Shown one piece after another: positions 9,437 to 18,099 of a stretch of 64,000 nucleotides of DNA. The stretch spans positions 186,001 through 250,000 of the forward strand of contig JACKBN010000002.1 of the NCBI GenBank assembly GCA_020634565.1, read 5' to 3'. The translations under genes and the position numbers were made by a program. Position 1 is the stretch's first letter. Each line of letters begins with the position of its first letter. The stretch comes from Ardenticatenaceae bacterium. GTDB lineage: Bacteria; Chloroflexota; Anaerolineae; Promineifilales; Promineifilaceae. The notes under the pieces were generated by a model, which was given only the letters and a program-made list of their open reading frames with translations, did not search any database and was not told the DNA's origin.

Positions 9437-10693
9437 TTAAATGACAGAATTATCGGGAATCACGGCACTTTTAGGCACGATCACCAAACCCTCTCGGGAT
9501 ACCCAATTTCCTGAGTCTTCATCTGGTCTATCAGGCAAATTGCGAATGTGAACATTACGGCCGATTCGTGCATTTTTGTCTATGATCGCATTTTCAATAA
9601 TCGACCCCGAAGCGATGCCTACATCGGGCCTGCCTATTTTTGCATTGTGAGCCTTTTCGGCTGCATCCTCATAATAATCGGCTCCCATCAACACAGATGA
9701 GCGAATGGTCACATCTGGCCCAATGATGCTGCGCAAACCAATGATGCTGTGGCTAATGTCGGAGTGATGGATATGGCACCCATCAGCCAAAAGCACTTCA
9801 TCAATTAAGGTTTTACGAATTTCTGAAGGCGGCAGGAAACGCGGACGGGTAAACATCAGGCGATGTGAGTCAAAAATGTTAAATGGGGGATTGTCCATGG
9901 TTAATTCCAAGTTTACTTCGTAAAAACGACGAATGGTCCCAATGTCAGCCCAGTAGCCATCATAGACATAGCCCATTACATGATATTTATTTAAAGCGGC
10001 TGGAATGATGTCCTTACCAAAATCGTCGCCCGATTCTTGAAGCAGCGCGTGTAAAAGTTCCGATGAAAAGACATAGATGCCCATCGAAGCCATATACGGT
10101 TTGTCTGAATCGGGCATGCTTGCCAGATCGCCCAAGGCAGCGACCGGGGGTTTTTCCGTAAAACGAACGATCTGGCCATTTTCGTCCCGTTTCAGTATGC
10201 CAAACCCAGGTGCCTCTGCTGCACTTACGGGTTGAACGGCGAGCGTGATGTCGGCTCCGGTTGACTCATGATAATTGACGAAGTCGCCGTAATCCATGTC
10301 GTACAGATGATCCCCGGCCAGGATGAGGACATATTTTGTGTGGGCATTCTTGATTTCCACCCACTGCTGGCGCACTGCATCGGCCGTTCCCTGATACCAA
10401 TCTGGCCTTTCACCCGTTTGTTCAGCCGCTAATATTTCTACCCATCCTTTGGTAAACATGTCCCGATGGTAGGTCCGCAAAATATGGCGGTGCAGGGAGA
10501 CCGATTTAAATTGGGTCAGCACCGCGATTTTATGAATACCGGCATGGATACAGTTGCTCAGGGGGATGTCTATCAACCGATATTTGCCGGCCAACGGAAC
10601 GGCCGGTTTTGCTCGTTTATCGGTCAGCGGGTATAGACGCGTTCCCCGTCCACCGCCGAGAATGAGCCCTAAAACGTTTGTCATGTCTGCCAT
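9437..10693 (-). CDS. glgC: Glucose-1-phosphate adenylyltransferase
   Basis: It makes ADP-glucose from ATP and glucose 1-phosphate, the first committed step of bacterial glycogen synthesis. The ATG at 10693 is chosen because AGAGGAGAAAACTTG precedes it; the longer frame to 10729 has no comparable site. In the 418-residue product the nucleotidyltransferase loop LGLILGGGRGTRLYPLTDKR lies at about 8-27. RAKPAVPLAGKYRLIDIPLSNC follows, then the AGDHLYDMDY sugar-nucleotide site, FTEKP, and a C-terminal left-handed beta-helix with hexapeptide-like repeats ending near residue 415. Length and motif order match GlgC. No other glycogen gene is adjacent. The gene has no exact ACGGCCGT, only end variants, which is sparse for this window. 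Confidence 0.95.
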   Translation of the reverse strand: MADMTNVLGLILGGGRGTRLYPLTDKRAKPAVPLAGKYRLIDIPLSNCIHAGIHKIAVLTQFKSVSLHRHILRTYHRDMFTKGWVEILAAEQTGERPDWYQGTADAVRQQWVEIKNAHTKYVLILAGDHLYDMDYGDFVNYHESTGADITLAVQPVSAAEAPGFGILKRDENGQIVRFTEKPPVAALGDLASMPDSDKPYMASMGIYVFSSELLHALLQESGDDFGKDIIPAALNKYHVMGYVYDGYWADIGTIRRFYEVNLELTMDNPPFNIFDSHRLMFTRPRFLPPSEIRKTLIDEVLLADGCHIHHSDISHSIIGLRSIIGPDVTIRSSVLMGADYYEDAAEKAHNAKIGRPDVGIASGSIIENAIIDKNARIGRNVHIRNLPDRPDEDSGNWVSREGLVIVPKSAVIPDNSVI

Positions 10694-10819
10694 CAAGTTT
10701 TCTCCTCTAATCCAAGGGCCGACAAACAACTATGCCTCTTCATAGCAACAAGGCCGTGGTTTTGCTTGCCGAACCCAATGAGCCTAAATATTGCTTTAGC
10801 ATGCAGATAATACCATAGA

Positions 10820-12441
10820 TCAGGTGTAGATTAATTCCAATTGGCAGTCATCTACCAGCCAGAGTTTGGTGGCAAACTGCTCAATGAAATAGCGGTCGTG
10901 CACGACGGCGAGGATGGTGCCTTCGAACTGGCTGAGTGCTTCCTCGAACATGGTGCGAGAGGGAATGTCCAGGTGGTTGGTGGGTTCGTCCAGCAGGAGG
11001 AAGTTGCAGCCGGAGGCGACTAATCGGGCCAGGGCCAGCCGCGCCCGTTCTCCGTAGCTAAGCTGCCCATTGGGCCGCAGCGAATCATCCCCCGTGAACA
11101 AAAAGTAGTGCAAAAAGGAGCGCGCATCCGTTTCGTTGAGTGGGGCGACGGCCTGGATGGTTCTGAGCGGTGTGTCGTCGGCGTCGAGCAGTTCTTGCTC
11201 CTGGGACATGTAGCCAAGCTGGACGCTTTGCCCCAGACGAACGCGCCCGGCCATTGGCGTTAGCTCCCCGGCGATGGTGCGCAGCAGGGTGGTTTTGCCG
11301 CTGCCGTTCTCCCCGGTGAGGATGATGCGCTCGCCCGCCTGGGCTTGCAGGTTGATTTGCGTGAGCAGCGGCGCGTGGCCGGGGTAACCGACGGCCAAAT
11401 CTTCCAGAAAGAGCACGTCTTTGCCGAGGTGGGGAGCTTCATCCAAATCTAGCTTCATTTGCCAACTGCGCAGCGGTTTTTCCACGCGCTCGTCAGATTC
11501 CAGGTAGCGGTCCAGCTTTTTCTCGCGGGATTGGCTTTGTTGGCCACCTTTTTTGCGAGGCGGCGCACGTTGGGCTGGCGCGGCGTGGTGGTGCGTTCCA
11601 CCGAGCGGGCCTGCTCAAAAGTGCGCTGGATGTCCTGCTTCATGCGGCGGATTTCGTACTGCTGATCTTTCCAGGTGGACAGGTGTTTTTCTTGCTCGAC
11701 GAGGTATTGGCGCAGGTAGTCGGTGTAGTTGCCGGGGTAATCGCGGATGGTGTGCGTGTGCGGGTTGAGATCGAGGATGCGGGTGGTGGTTTGGTCTCAA
11801 AAGGCGCGGTCGTGGGAGACGATGAGAACGCCGCCGTTGAAGCCGCGCAGCCATGCTTCCAGCCATTCCAGCATGCCGATGTCCAGGTGGTTGGTTGGCT
11901 CGTCGAGGAGGAGCAGTTGGGGTTCATCCAGCAGGATGAGGACGAGGGCCAGGCGCGTTTTTGGCCGCCGCTGAGGCTGCGCACGAGCAAATCGTCGCTG
12001 AGGTGGTCCAGTTGGAAGGTGGCGAGGAGGGGTTGGATACGGCCGTAATCCGCCCGATTCAATTTCTCCAACACTGCATCATACGCCAGATGAAGATCTT
12101 CCCGGTTAGGCTGCTCCGCCAGCGCCAGGGCCAGCTCACCCAAGCTCCGCTTCCAGCTCATCTGGATCGCCAACGGTTTGGTGCAGCAGTTCGCCCAGCG
12201 TCTGGTCTTCATCGGGCAAGAAGCCCTGCGCCAGATAACCGATGCGCAAGTTGGGCGGGTTGAGCATGATGCTGCCGCGATCCGGCCGTTCCTGACCGGT
12301 GAGCAGGTGCATGAGCGTGCTTTTGCCGCTGCCGTTGGGGCCAATCAGTCCGACGCGCTCGCCAGCGTTGATGGAAAATGTGATGTTTTCAAGAATGGGA
12401 GAAAGCCCGTAGGCTTTAGAAAGGTTATGTGCCGTTAGCAT
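10820..12441 (-). pseudogene. ABC-F family ATPase (Uup/EttA type), interrupted by three frameshifts and a stop
   Basis: The gene encodes a duplicated-ATPase ABC-F protein, a family acting on the ribosome. From the N-terminus: first ABC domain with Walker A IGPNGSGKST, then signature LSGGQ, Walker B LLLLDEPTNHLDI, a linker (TWKDQQYEIRRMKQDIQ), then the second domain with TGENGSGKTT, LSYGERARLALARL and LLLDEPTNHLDI. The reading frame breaks near 12138-12141 (GGG where GG fits), near 11959-11963 (five A where six fit) and near 11530-11535 (AA where AAA fits), and TGA replaces a sense codon at 11797-11799. Repairing the three indels gives 541 codons, normal for the family. All indels are in homopolymer runs, so sequencing error is as likely as true inactivation. 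Confidence 0.85.
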
Positions 12442-12482
12442 GAGTTTACCCAGTGCCAGCTGCTAAAATGCCAGCCAGCGAT

Positions 12483-12496
12483 GTCCCGCGTGCGGG
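12483..12496. other. Small hairpin upstream of the ABC-F gene
   Basis: TCCCGCGTGCGGGA forms a short GC-rich stem in the 211-base gap between the ABC-F gene and the GNAT gene. There is no T-run, so it is a weak terminator candidate at most. I see no gene in this gap. Confidence 0.35.
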
Positions 12497-12605
12497 AGTG
12501 TCTAGAAATCAGGAAGAACGTTTTGGGTAACTCAGTCTATCATTGGCCAACCTCGTATGAAGATGAACCTATTATCCAGAACCACGCCGATCTGGCAAAT
12601 TTTGA

Positions 12606-12673
12606 AAGGGACGCAGATTAACGCGGATGCCGCGGATTAAAAAGATCTGCGTTTATCTGCGTTTATCCGTGGC
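12606..12673. repeat. Inverted intergenic repeat family F4, copy 1
   Basis: Two arms built from GACGCAGATTAACGCGGAT and ATCTGCGTTTATCTGCGTTT face each other around an AAAAAG centre. The right arm runs into the 3' end of the acetyltransferase gene and encodes its last residues (TDKRR) and stop. Related copies are at 26903-26955, 32979-33046 and 39963-40034. Confidence 0.75.
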
Positions 12674-13207
12674 CGATTTCCATTCGTTTTTTAGGATGGA
12701 ATAAATTGCCGTATCCCACCATTCCCCGCGAAAAAATTGGGTTTGGCGCAGGATGCCGTCGAGCTGCATGCCTAGATGTTCGGCCAGGGCGCGGGCGCGT
12801 GTGTTTTTGGCTTTGGTGTCGGCGTAGATGCGGTGGATGTTTAGCTGCTCAAAGGCGAAGTCGAACAGGGTGCGACAGGCTTCCGTGGCGTAACCGTGGC
12901 CCCAGAACGGCCGTCCGATGGCGCAGCCGAATGAGGCCTGTTGGTTGGCGGCATCCTCCAGCCGCACGCCGCCCGTGCCAATAAGGGTGCCGTCGGGCAG
13001 GCAGATGGCCAGCTGATAGCTGGCGCGGGGCGTCTCGGCTGTGCCTTCCAGGATGTGCGTGAAGATTTTTTGCCAAAACGGCCGTGTCATCTCCTCTTCC
13101 GCATAAAATTGCTGGTACTCTGGATCGTTGGTTGTAGCAAAAAAGGCCTCAAAATCGCCTGGCTGAAAATCCCGCAAAATCAATCGCTCGGTTTGTAGTG
13201 TGAACAT
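12653..13207 (-). CDS. RimJ/RimL-like GNAT acetyltransferase
   Basis: The start at ATG 13207 follows GGAGGTGATC, a nearly ideal ribosome binding site. The 184-residue product opens with LQTERLILRDFQPGDFEAFF, the usual N-terminus of the Acetyltransf_3 (RimJ/RimL) group. It has IGTGGVRLED, then IGRPFWGHGYATEACRTLFDFAF (acetyl-CoA loop), and IHRIYADTKAKNTRARALAEHLGM. Such enzymes acetylate protein N-termini or small amines; the target is unknown. The last codons and stop come from an F4 repeat, so the original C-terminus may have been replaced by DKRR. The gene is intact although both neighbours carry frameshifts. Confidence 0.88.
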   Translation of the reverse strand: MFTLQTERLILRDFQPGDFEAFFATTNDPEYQQFYAEEEMTRPFWQKIFTHILEGTAETPRASYQLAICLPDGTLIGTGGVRLEDAANQQASFGCAIGRPFWGHGYATEACRTLFDFAFEQLNIHRIYADTKAKNTRARALAEHLGMQLDGILRQTQFFRGEWWDTAIYSILKNEWKSATDKRR

Positions 13208-13678
13208 GATCACCTCCGCGTAGATTTTAATGCAAGATCGCCGAAGGCTAAAGCCATCCGGCTAATTGTGGAAGCCCATTTGGGCTACTTTTCAGGCCCA
13301 CAGGGCCTTCCACATCTAGCGGTGGCGTTTACGCCTCCGCGAACATGGGCAAAATTCGTGCATTTTCTGTGTTCGTGGTAGACTTCTGCCCGCTGGATTG
13401 CTTCCAGTAGCTTATCAACAAGATGTTTTGAAAATTCCAGGTGGTGGCCCGATACAATTTGGTCGGGTTCTTTTTTTGCCACAGACACGCTCTGAATTCG
13501 ATTGGACACGGGGTACGAGCAGGCTGTGGGCAGGATTTTGGCTGGTGAACCGCAAGGTCGCAGCCGCACAGTGGACGACTCAAAGCCTTTTTTGCCACAG
13601 AAAACACAGACAGTTTAGGAAAAACTCTGTGCCCTCTGCGGCCAATCGAATCGAGACTCGCTGTCTCAGGAGCATGTC
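13208..13678. other. Repeat-rich intergenic region before the helicase gene
   Basis: No convincing gene is seen in these 471 bases. They hold a CCGAAGGCTAAAGCCATCCGG stem (split here as CCGAAGGCT / AGCCATCCGG), a second palindrome GTGGAAGCCC...GGGCCTTCCAC around 13268-13315, and an F5-type inverted repeat at 13594-13642. Short frames on the - strand contain fragments such as YHEHRKCTNFAH that look like translated repeats, not a protein. Confidence 0.6.
13594..13642. repeat. Inverted intergenic repeat family F5, copy 1
   Basis: GCCACAGAAAACACAGACAG is answered by ACTCTGTGCCCTCTGCGGC after a short centre, an imperfect stem-loop. It lies just upstream of the DEAD-box gene, and another F5 copy lies just downstream at 15352-15413. 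Confidence 0.75.
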
Positions 13679-15345
13679 ATGACAACCGAATTTACTGATT
13701 TAAATCTGCACCCGCAGCTGGTGCAGGCTGTAACCGAGCGTGGTTATACCACGCCAACCCCCATCCAGGCGGGCGTGATTCCCGTGATGCTGACCGGCAA
13801 AGATATTTTGGGTCAGGCACAAACGGGTACTGGCAAAACGGCCGCATTTTCCCTCCCATTCTGCATAATATTACCCCCGGACTTGGCCACGTGCAGGCGT
13901 TGGTTATGGCGCCAACCCGTGAGTTGGGTTTGCAGGTGGCCGAAGCAATGGAAGAATACGGCCGTTTACGCAATGTCTCCGTGTTGGCTGTGTACGGTGG
14001 CACGGCATATGGTCCGCAAATTGGCGCGCTGCGCCGGGGGGTGGATGTGGTCGTCGGCACACCAGGCCGCCTGCTTGATTTGCTCAAGAGCAACAAGCTG
14101 GATTTAAGCCAGGTGCAAACCGTCGTGTTGGATGAAGCGGACGAGATGCTCAGCATGGGCTTCATCGAAGATATTGAAGCGATTCTGCAAGCTACACCTG
14201 CTGAACGGCAAACGGCCCTCTTTTCCGCTACGCTGCCCCGCCAAATTCGCCAGTTGGCAGACAATTACATGAACAACCCAGAAGCGATCACCATTGAGCG
14301 GTCGCAGCGCACCGTGGAAGCGATTGAGCAGCGGGCTTATCTGGTGAACGAGCAGGACAAGCTCGCCGCGTTGACGCGCCTTTTTGAGGTGGAACCGATT
14401 ACCAGCGCCCTCATTTTTGCCAAAACACGATTGGGTACGGCCGAATTGGCCAATGAACTTACCGTGCGCGGCTTCCCTGCCGAGGCACTGAATGGCGATC
14501 TCAGCCAGCAGGCGCGTGAACAGGTGTTGAATCGCTTCCGCAACAATCAGATCAAGGTGCTGGTGGCGACCGATGTGGCTGCCCGCGGTCTGGACATTGA
14601 CGATATTTCTCACGTTTTCAACTTTGATTTGCCGCAAGATGCCGAAATTTACGTACACCGTGTAGGGCGTACCGGGCGTGCTGGCCGCACCGGCACGGCG
14701 TTGACGCTGCTCACCCCGCGTGAGCAGTGGCGACTGCGCAAAATTGAGCAGTACACGCGCCAGCAAATCACGCTGGCCGACCTGCCAACCATTGAGGCGA
14801 TTCACAATCGTCGCGAAGCAGAACTGCTGGAGAAGATGGCTGTCTGGCTGAAGCGTGGTCGCTGCGCTCGTGAACGAGAACTGGTTGCGGAATTAGCGGA
14901 GCAGGGACACGATCTGTTGGAGATTGCTGCCGTGGCGCTTAAGCTGGCCCGCGCAGAGGAAAAACAGCGCCCCATCGCCCGGATCAGCGAGGTGGTGGCA
15001 GAGCCATCGCGCCAGGAGAGAGGCGGTCGTGGGCGGAACGGCCGTTCTCGCCAAAGCAAAAAGCGGTCAGACAATGGCCGGGGTGAGAATGCTAACCATC
15101 GCTCACACGAGCGTGGCATGGTGCGCCTGAGCCTTAGCGCTGGCAAGGTAGATGGCCTGCGGGTGAACGATGTGGTTGGCACCATCGCCTTCCACGCCGA
15201 TATTCCCGGCTCCACCATCGGGGCGATTCACATTCAGGAAGATCACACGTTGGTGGACGTTCCTGAACGCTTTGCTCAGCAGGTGTTGGCCAAAACAGGT
15301 AATTATCGCGTTCGCAAAAAGAAGCTGAGCATCGAACGAGCTTAA
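13679..15345 (+). CDS. DEAD-box ATP-dependent RNA helicase (CsdA/DeaD type), with one frameshift
   Basis: AGGAG lies 7 bases before ATG 13679. The first frame encodes the Q-motif region (FTDLNLHPQLVQAVTERG, TPTPIQ) and motif I AQTGTGKT, then fails at CCC 13855-13857, where CCCC restores the reading (SLPILHNI) into the second frame. That frame carries PTRELGLQ, TPGRLLDLL, VLDEADEMLSMGF, FSATLPRQIR, ATDVAARGLDI and HRVGRTGRAGRTG. Next come a basic, Gly/Arg-rich linker (about residues 440-480) and a DbpA-type RNA-binding domain (MVRLSLSAGKVDGLR to VPERFAQQVL). With the missing C, 1,668 bases give 555 residues, a normal length. Such helicases unwind rRNA and mRNA during ribosome assembly and in the cold. 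The gene is bracketed by two F5 repeats. Confidence 0.88.
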
Positions 15346-15351
15346 AATTTT

Positions 15352-15413
15352 GGCCACAGAGAACATAGAGACAAACAGAGTTAACTCTCCAAAATCTCTG
15401 TGTTCTCTGTGGC
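15352..15413. terminator. F5 inverted repeat, likely bidirectional terminator
   Basis: GGCCACAGAGAACATAGAGA pairs with TCTCTGTGTTCTCTGTGGC to form a long stem. It is followed by TTTTTGATTTTTT on the + strand and preceded by AAAATTTT, so it can terminate in both directions. It sits exactly between the converging helicase and DUF302 genes and is copy 2 of family F5. Confidence 0.7.
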
Positions 15414-15424
15414 TTTTTGATTTT

Positions 15425-15820
15425 TTACGATAAAGCAGCCGCGACGCGCTTCAATTTCTCTTCTGCGTCACAAGCAACGGCTTCCAATTCTGGATTGTCT
15501 ACCACGCCGAGCATTTGCTGTGGGTTGACGATGCTCACGAGAATACGGCCGTCCTCTTCTTGTGCCACCGTCACATTGCAGGGCAGCATCAAGCCTACTT
15601 CTGGTACCAGGCTGAGCGCTTTGTGGGCCAGCACAGGGTTACACGCCCCCAAAATTTTGTACGGCCGAAAATCCACATCCAGCTTCTTTTTCAGCGTCGC
15701 CTTCACGTCAATTTCCGTCAGAACGCCAAACCCTTCTTTTTTGAGCTCTTCAGTAACGGCCGTAATGGCCTCGTCGTAAGAGCTGTTCAAATAAACGTCA
15801 AATCCAAGTGGTGTACTCAT
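15425..15820 (-). CDS. DUF302 family protein
   Basis: This 131-residue cytoplasmic protein has YDEAITAVTEELKKEGFGVLTEIDVKATLKKKL at 15-47, then PYKILGACNPVLAHKALSL and GLMLPCNVTVAQ. These are the core features of the DUF302 (TTHA1732-like) family: a single alpha/beta domain, mostly without a known activity. The paired LGACNP and LMLPCN cysteines typical of the family are present. It converges with the helicase gene across a hairpin and is followed at a distance by dnaA on the same strand; no functional link is apparent. Confidence 0.88.
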   Translation of the reverse strand: MSTPLGFDVYLNSSYDEAITAVTEELKKEGFGVLTEIDVKATLKKKLDVDFRPYKILGACNPVLAHKALSLVPEVGLMLPCNVTVAQEEDGRILVSIVNPQQMLGVVDNPELEAVACDAEEKLKRVAAALS

Positions 15821-16011
15821 GAAAGTCCTCTAAATGTTGGTGCCGCAGTTGGGTTGCGGCGTAAAAGCCTGCCTGTTGTGTGCCAAAGACTGGCTTGTTA
15901 GAAATAAAATTCGCTGCCAAATTTTACGATCGAACAAAAAGTGGGTAAAGACAAAAAGCAAACCGAACTGGTTTGCTTCTGAAAAATTAATTTGGGTGCG
16001 CCAGATAGATT

Positions 16012-17412
16012 TTAGGAGACGGGAGCGCTGTACATGGATGATTTAATCTCCATGCAGTCGCGGCGAATTGTGGAATCCGCGTCAATGAGCGTGGCGATTT
16101 TCTCATAGCCGTAAAGCACCGTGGTGTGGTCCCGGTTGCCCAGCTTTTCACCGATTTGGGGCAGGGAGGCATTGGTTTCGGTGCGAGCCAGATACATGGC
16201 CATTTGGCGAGGGTAGGCGATGGTTTTCTTACGGCTGGAACCAACCAGATCGTCATTGGTGACATTGTAATATTTGCAGACAGCTTCGAAGACATGCTCC
16301 AACGTTAGCTGATCTGGGCGATGCATGAGGTCTGCCAGCGCCATGTTGACCAGGTCCATGTTAACTCGACCACCAGACAGATGGGCATAAGCCATCACTT
16401 TGTTAAATGCCCCTTCCAGTTCGCGAATGGAATGGCGTACCTGCTGGGCAATGAAATCCATCAGCTCATCTGGCACGGCCAGGCCGTTGGCTTCGGCTTT
16501 GGTTTGCAAAATTGCTTTGCGGGTTTCAATGTCTGGCATTTGAATATCGGCCATGAGCCCCCACTCAAAGCGGGATTGCAGCCGTTCTTCCAAGGTTGCC
16601 ATTGCCTTTGGTGCGCGGTCACTGGAGATGACCACCTGTTTGCCCTGGCTGTGCAGCTCGTTGAAGGTGTGAAACAGTTCTTCCTGGGTGCTTTCTTTAC
16701 CGGCGATGAATTGAATGTCATCAATGAGCAGCACATCGGGCGTACGATAACGTTCGCGGAACTGTTCCATCTGTTTATTGCGGATGGATTGCACCAGATC
16801 GTTGGTGAAGGTTTCGGAGGGGATATAGCAGACGGAGAGACCTTCTTGCTGGCATTTATGGCCAATGGCATGTAGCAGATGGGTTTTGCCCAGGCCAACC
16901 CCACCATAAATGAAGAGCGGGTTGTAGGTTTGGCCGGGATGCTCGGCTACGGAGAGGGCGGCGGCATGGGCCAGCCGGTTGCTCGGCCCGACGACAAAGC
17001 TGCCAAAGGTGAAGCGGCGGGTGAGGTTATTGTTGGTTTGGGTAGGGGGTAAGGCTTTGGATTTAACGGCCGTTTTAACAACCGATTTCTCGTTGGGCAT
17101 GTCCTGAGCCGTGTCGGCTTCATCTTCTTCAAGCATGGTTTCCAGCGGGACTTCATCTGTCCAAACCATAAATTGAATGTCTACCTGCGCATTTACAATG
17201 GCAGATAGGGTTCGTAGAATGGTGTCGCGCAACCGGTTTTCTAGCCAATCTTTGGCATAGGCATTGCGCACGCCGACAACGTAAAGGTTGTCTTTGTGGC
17301 GCAACAGGCAGGTATCCTTCAACCAGGTGTTGAAGGTGGCTTTGGTCATCTGGAGTTCCAGTTCACCCAGGGTTGCTTTCCACGCATTCTCAGGAATCAT
17401 ATCTTGCACCAT
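16012..17412 (-). CDS. dnaA: Chromosomal replication initiator protein DnaA
   Basis: DnaA binds and melts the replication origin. The start is uncertain: the open frame runs to 17751, but similarity begins at IPENAWKATLGELELQMTKATFNTWL, so ATG 17412 (466 residues) or 17400 is more likely. Domain I is about residues 5-85, and the variable linker (domain II) follows, containing an ACGGCCGT site. The AAA+ domain has Walker A IYGGVGLGKTHL and Walker B PDVLLIDDIQF. The C-terminal helix-turn-helix carries the signature IGEKLGNRDHTTVLYGYEKI. The usual neighbours dnaN, recF, gyrB and rpmH are absent and I found no cluster of DnaA boxes nearby, so the origin is probably elsewhere or diverged. Confidence 0.96.
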   Translation of the reverse strand: MVQDMIPENAWKATLGELELQMTKATFNTWLKDTCLLRHKDNLYVVGVRNAYAKDWLENRLRDTILRTLSAIVNAQVDIQFMVWTDEVPLETMLEEDEADTAQDMPNEKSVVKTAVKSKALPPTQTNNNLTRRFTFGSFVVGPSNRLAHAAALSVAEHPGQTYNPLFIYGGVGLGKTHLLHAIGHKCQQEGLSVCYIPSETFTNDLVQSIRNKQMEQFRERYRTPDVLLIDDIQFIAGKESTQEELFHTFNELHSQGKQVVISSDRAPKAMATLEERLQSRFEWGLMADIQMPDIETRKAILQTKAEANGLAVPDELMDFIAQQVRHSIRELEGAFNKVMAYAHLSGGRVNMDLVNMALADLMHRPDQLTLEHVFEAVCKYYNVTNDDLVGSSRKKTIAYPRQMAMYLARTETNASLPQIGEKLGNRDHTTVLYGYEKIATLIDADSTIRRDCMEIKSSMYSAPVS

Positions 17413-17722
17413 ACGGAATAAACGAGTGCAATCAACATTGACAACAGGCGCGCAAATAGAAACGGCCGTTTGGCCCTCGTCAATACTAAATTGCACAATC
17501 GAAAAATTTATAGGCCGTTTAGCACAAGTGCGGGTGTTGCGAAGTCCCTCTACCCAAAAGAATGCTGATTTCACTTTTTGCCGGACAGGACGCATCAGAA
17601 TGAAGAAAGCGTGCTGATGCTGGCTCCGTTTCGGACTAGAGACAAAAAGAAAATTGATAGCCCCTCTTGGCCTCAATTTACTGTCAGCGTTACTATGCAG
17701 ATTATTGTGCAACGGCATAATC

Positions 17723-17751
17723 ATTCTAGCAGAACGGCGCATGTGATGCAA
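17723..17751 (-). promoter_or_regulatory. Candidate dnaA promoter
   Basis: On the - strand TTGCAT (17746-17751) and TAGAAT (17723-17728) are separated by 17 bases, a fair match to a housekeeping -35/-10 pair. It would give a leader of about 300 bases before the preferred DnaA start and makes translation from 17751 impossible on this transcript. Sequence match only. Confidence 0.4.
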
Positions 17752-17884
17752 TGGAATTTTCGCGATTTTGCCTTAAAAGCTGGGAGATTTTTAGAGTTGC
17801 AAAACCTTAAAAATTGTTTTTTTTAAGGTTAAGAACTTGACAAGAACGAATGGTGCCAACATATAGGTTGACCTGGATGTGCCG

Positions 17885-17904
17885 CCCCATATATGTGGGG
17901 TTTT
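17885..17904 (+). terminator. Short hairpin with T-run upstream of dnaA
   Basis: CCCCATATATGTGGGG followed by TTTT looks like an intrinsic terminator reading on the + strand. There is no annotated + strand gene before it, only a TTGACA-like box at 17837, so what it would terminate is unclear. Confidence 0.4.
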
Positions 17905-18004
17905 GCTATTGAAAATGAATGCAGTTTCCCATATTTTCCGCCTTTTTCGGCAAGAGGGCGGCGCTATTTTAGGGTCTTAAAATGCGTATTTGTGTATTAG
18001 CTAT

Positions 18005-18051
18005 GAAAAATTTGCGCGGCGTATAGGGTTTATAAACCCTGTACGCCGCGC
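18005..18051 (-). terminator. Strong intrinsic terminator after the beta-helix gene
   Basis: GCGCGGCGTA-TAGGGTTTA and TAAACCCT-GTACGCCGCGC form a nearly perfect 18-pair stem (18014-18051). Read on the - strand it is followed by AAATTTTT. It lies about 50 bases past the stop of the giant beta-helix gene. Confidence 0.7.
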
Positions 18052-18099
18052 TGGTAACTTTATGTTATGCCCCCTAAAAACAAACCGGATACGTTATGT

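Larger units (their letters stand above)
17752..18099. other. AT-rich gap between dnaA and the beta-helix gene
   Basis: No gene is seen. The gap holds an AT-rich palindrome ACCTTAAAAA...TTTTTTAAGGTT (17806-17829), a TTGACA box on the + strand at 17837, a small hairpin CCCCATATATGTGGGG plus TTTT (17885-17904), and the strong stem at 18014-18051. I looked for TTATCCACA-type DnaA boxes and found no clear one (TGTGTATTA near 17991 is the closest). Confidence 0.5.

Noticed and set aside
13285..13607. Two short - strand frames before the helicase
   Set aside because: They read through palindromic repeats, have no ribosome binding site and no family similarity.
11797..13857. Programmed ribosomal frameshifting in the ABC-F and DEAD-box genes
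   Set aside because: The breaks are at simple homopolymers without slippery heptamers or downstream structures, and four in a row in two unrelated genes favour sequence error.
17413..17751. N-terminal extension of DnaA to 17751
   Set aside because: The added 113 residues lack similarity to DnaA, are low quality, and would start inside a good promoter at 17723-17751.
17752..18099. Replication origin next to dnaA
   Set aside because: No cluster of TTATCCACA-type boxes is visible; AT-richness and hairpins alone are not enough.
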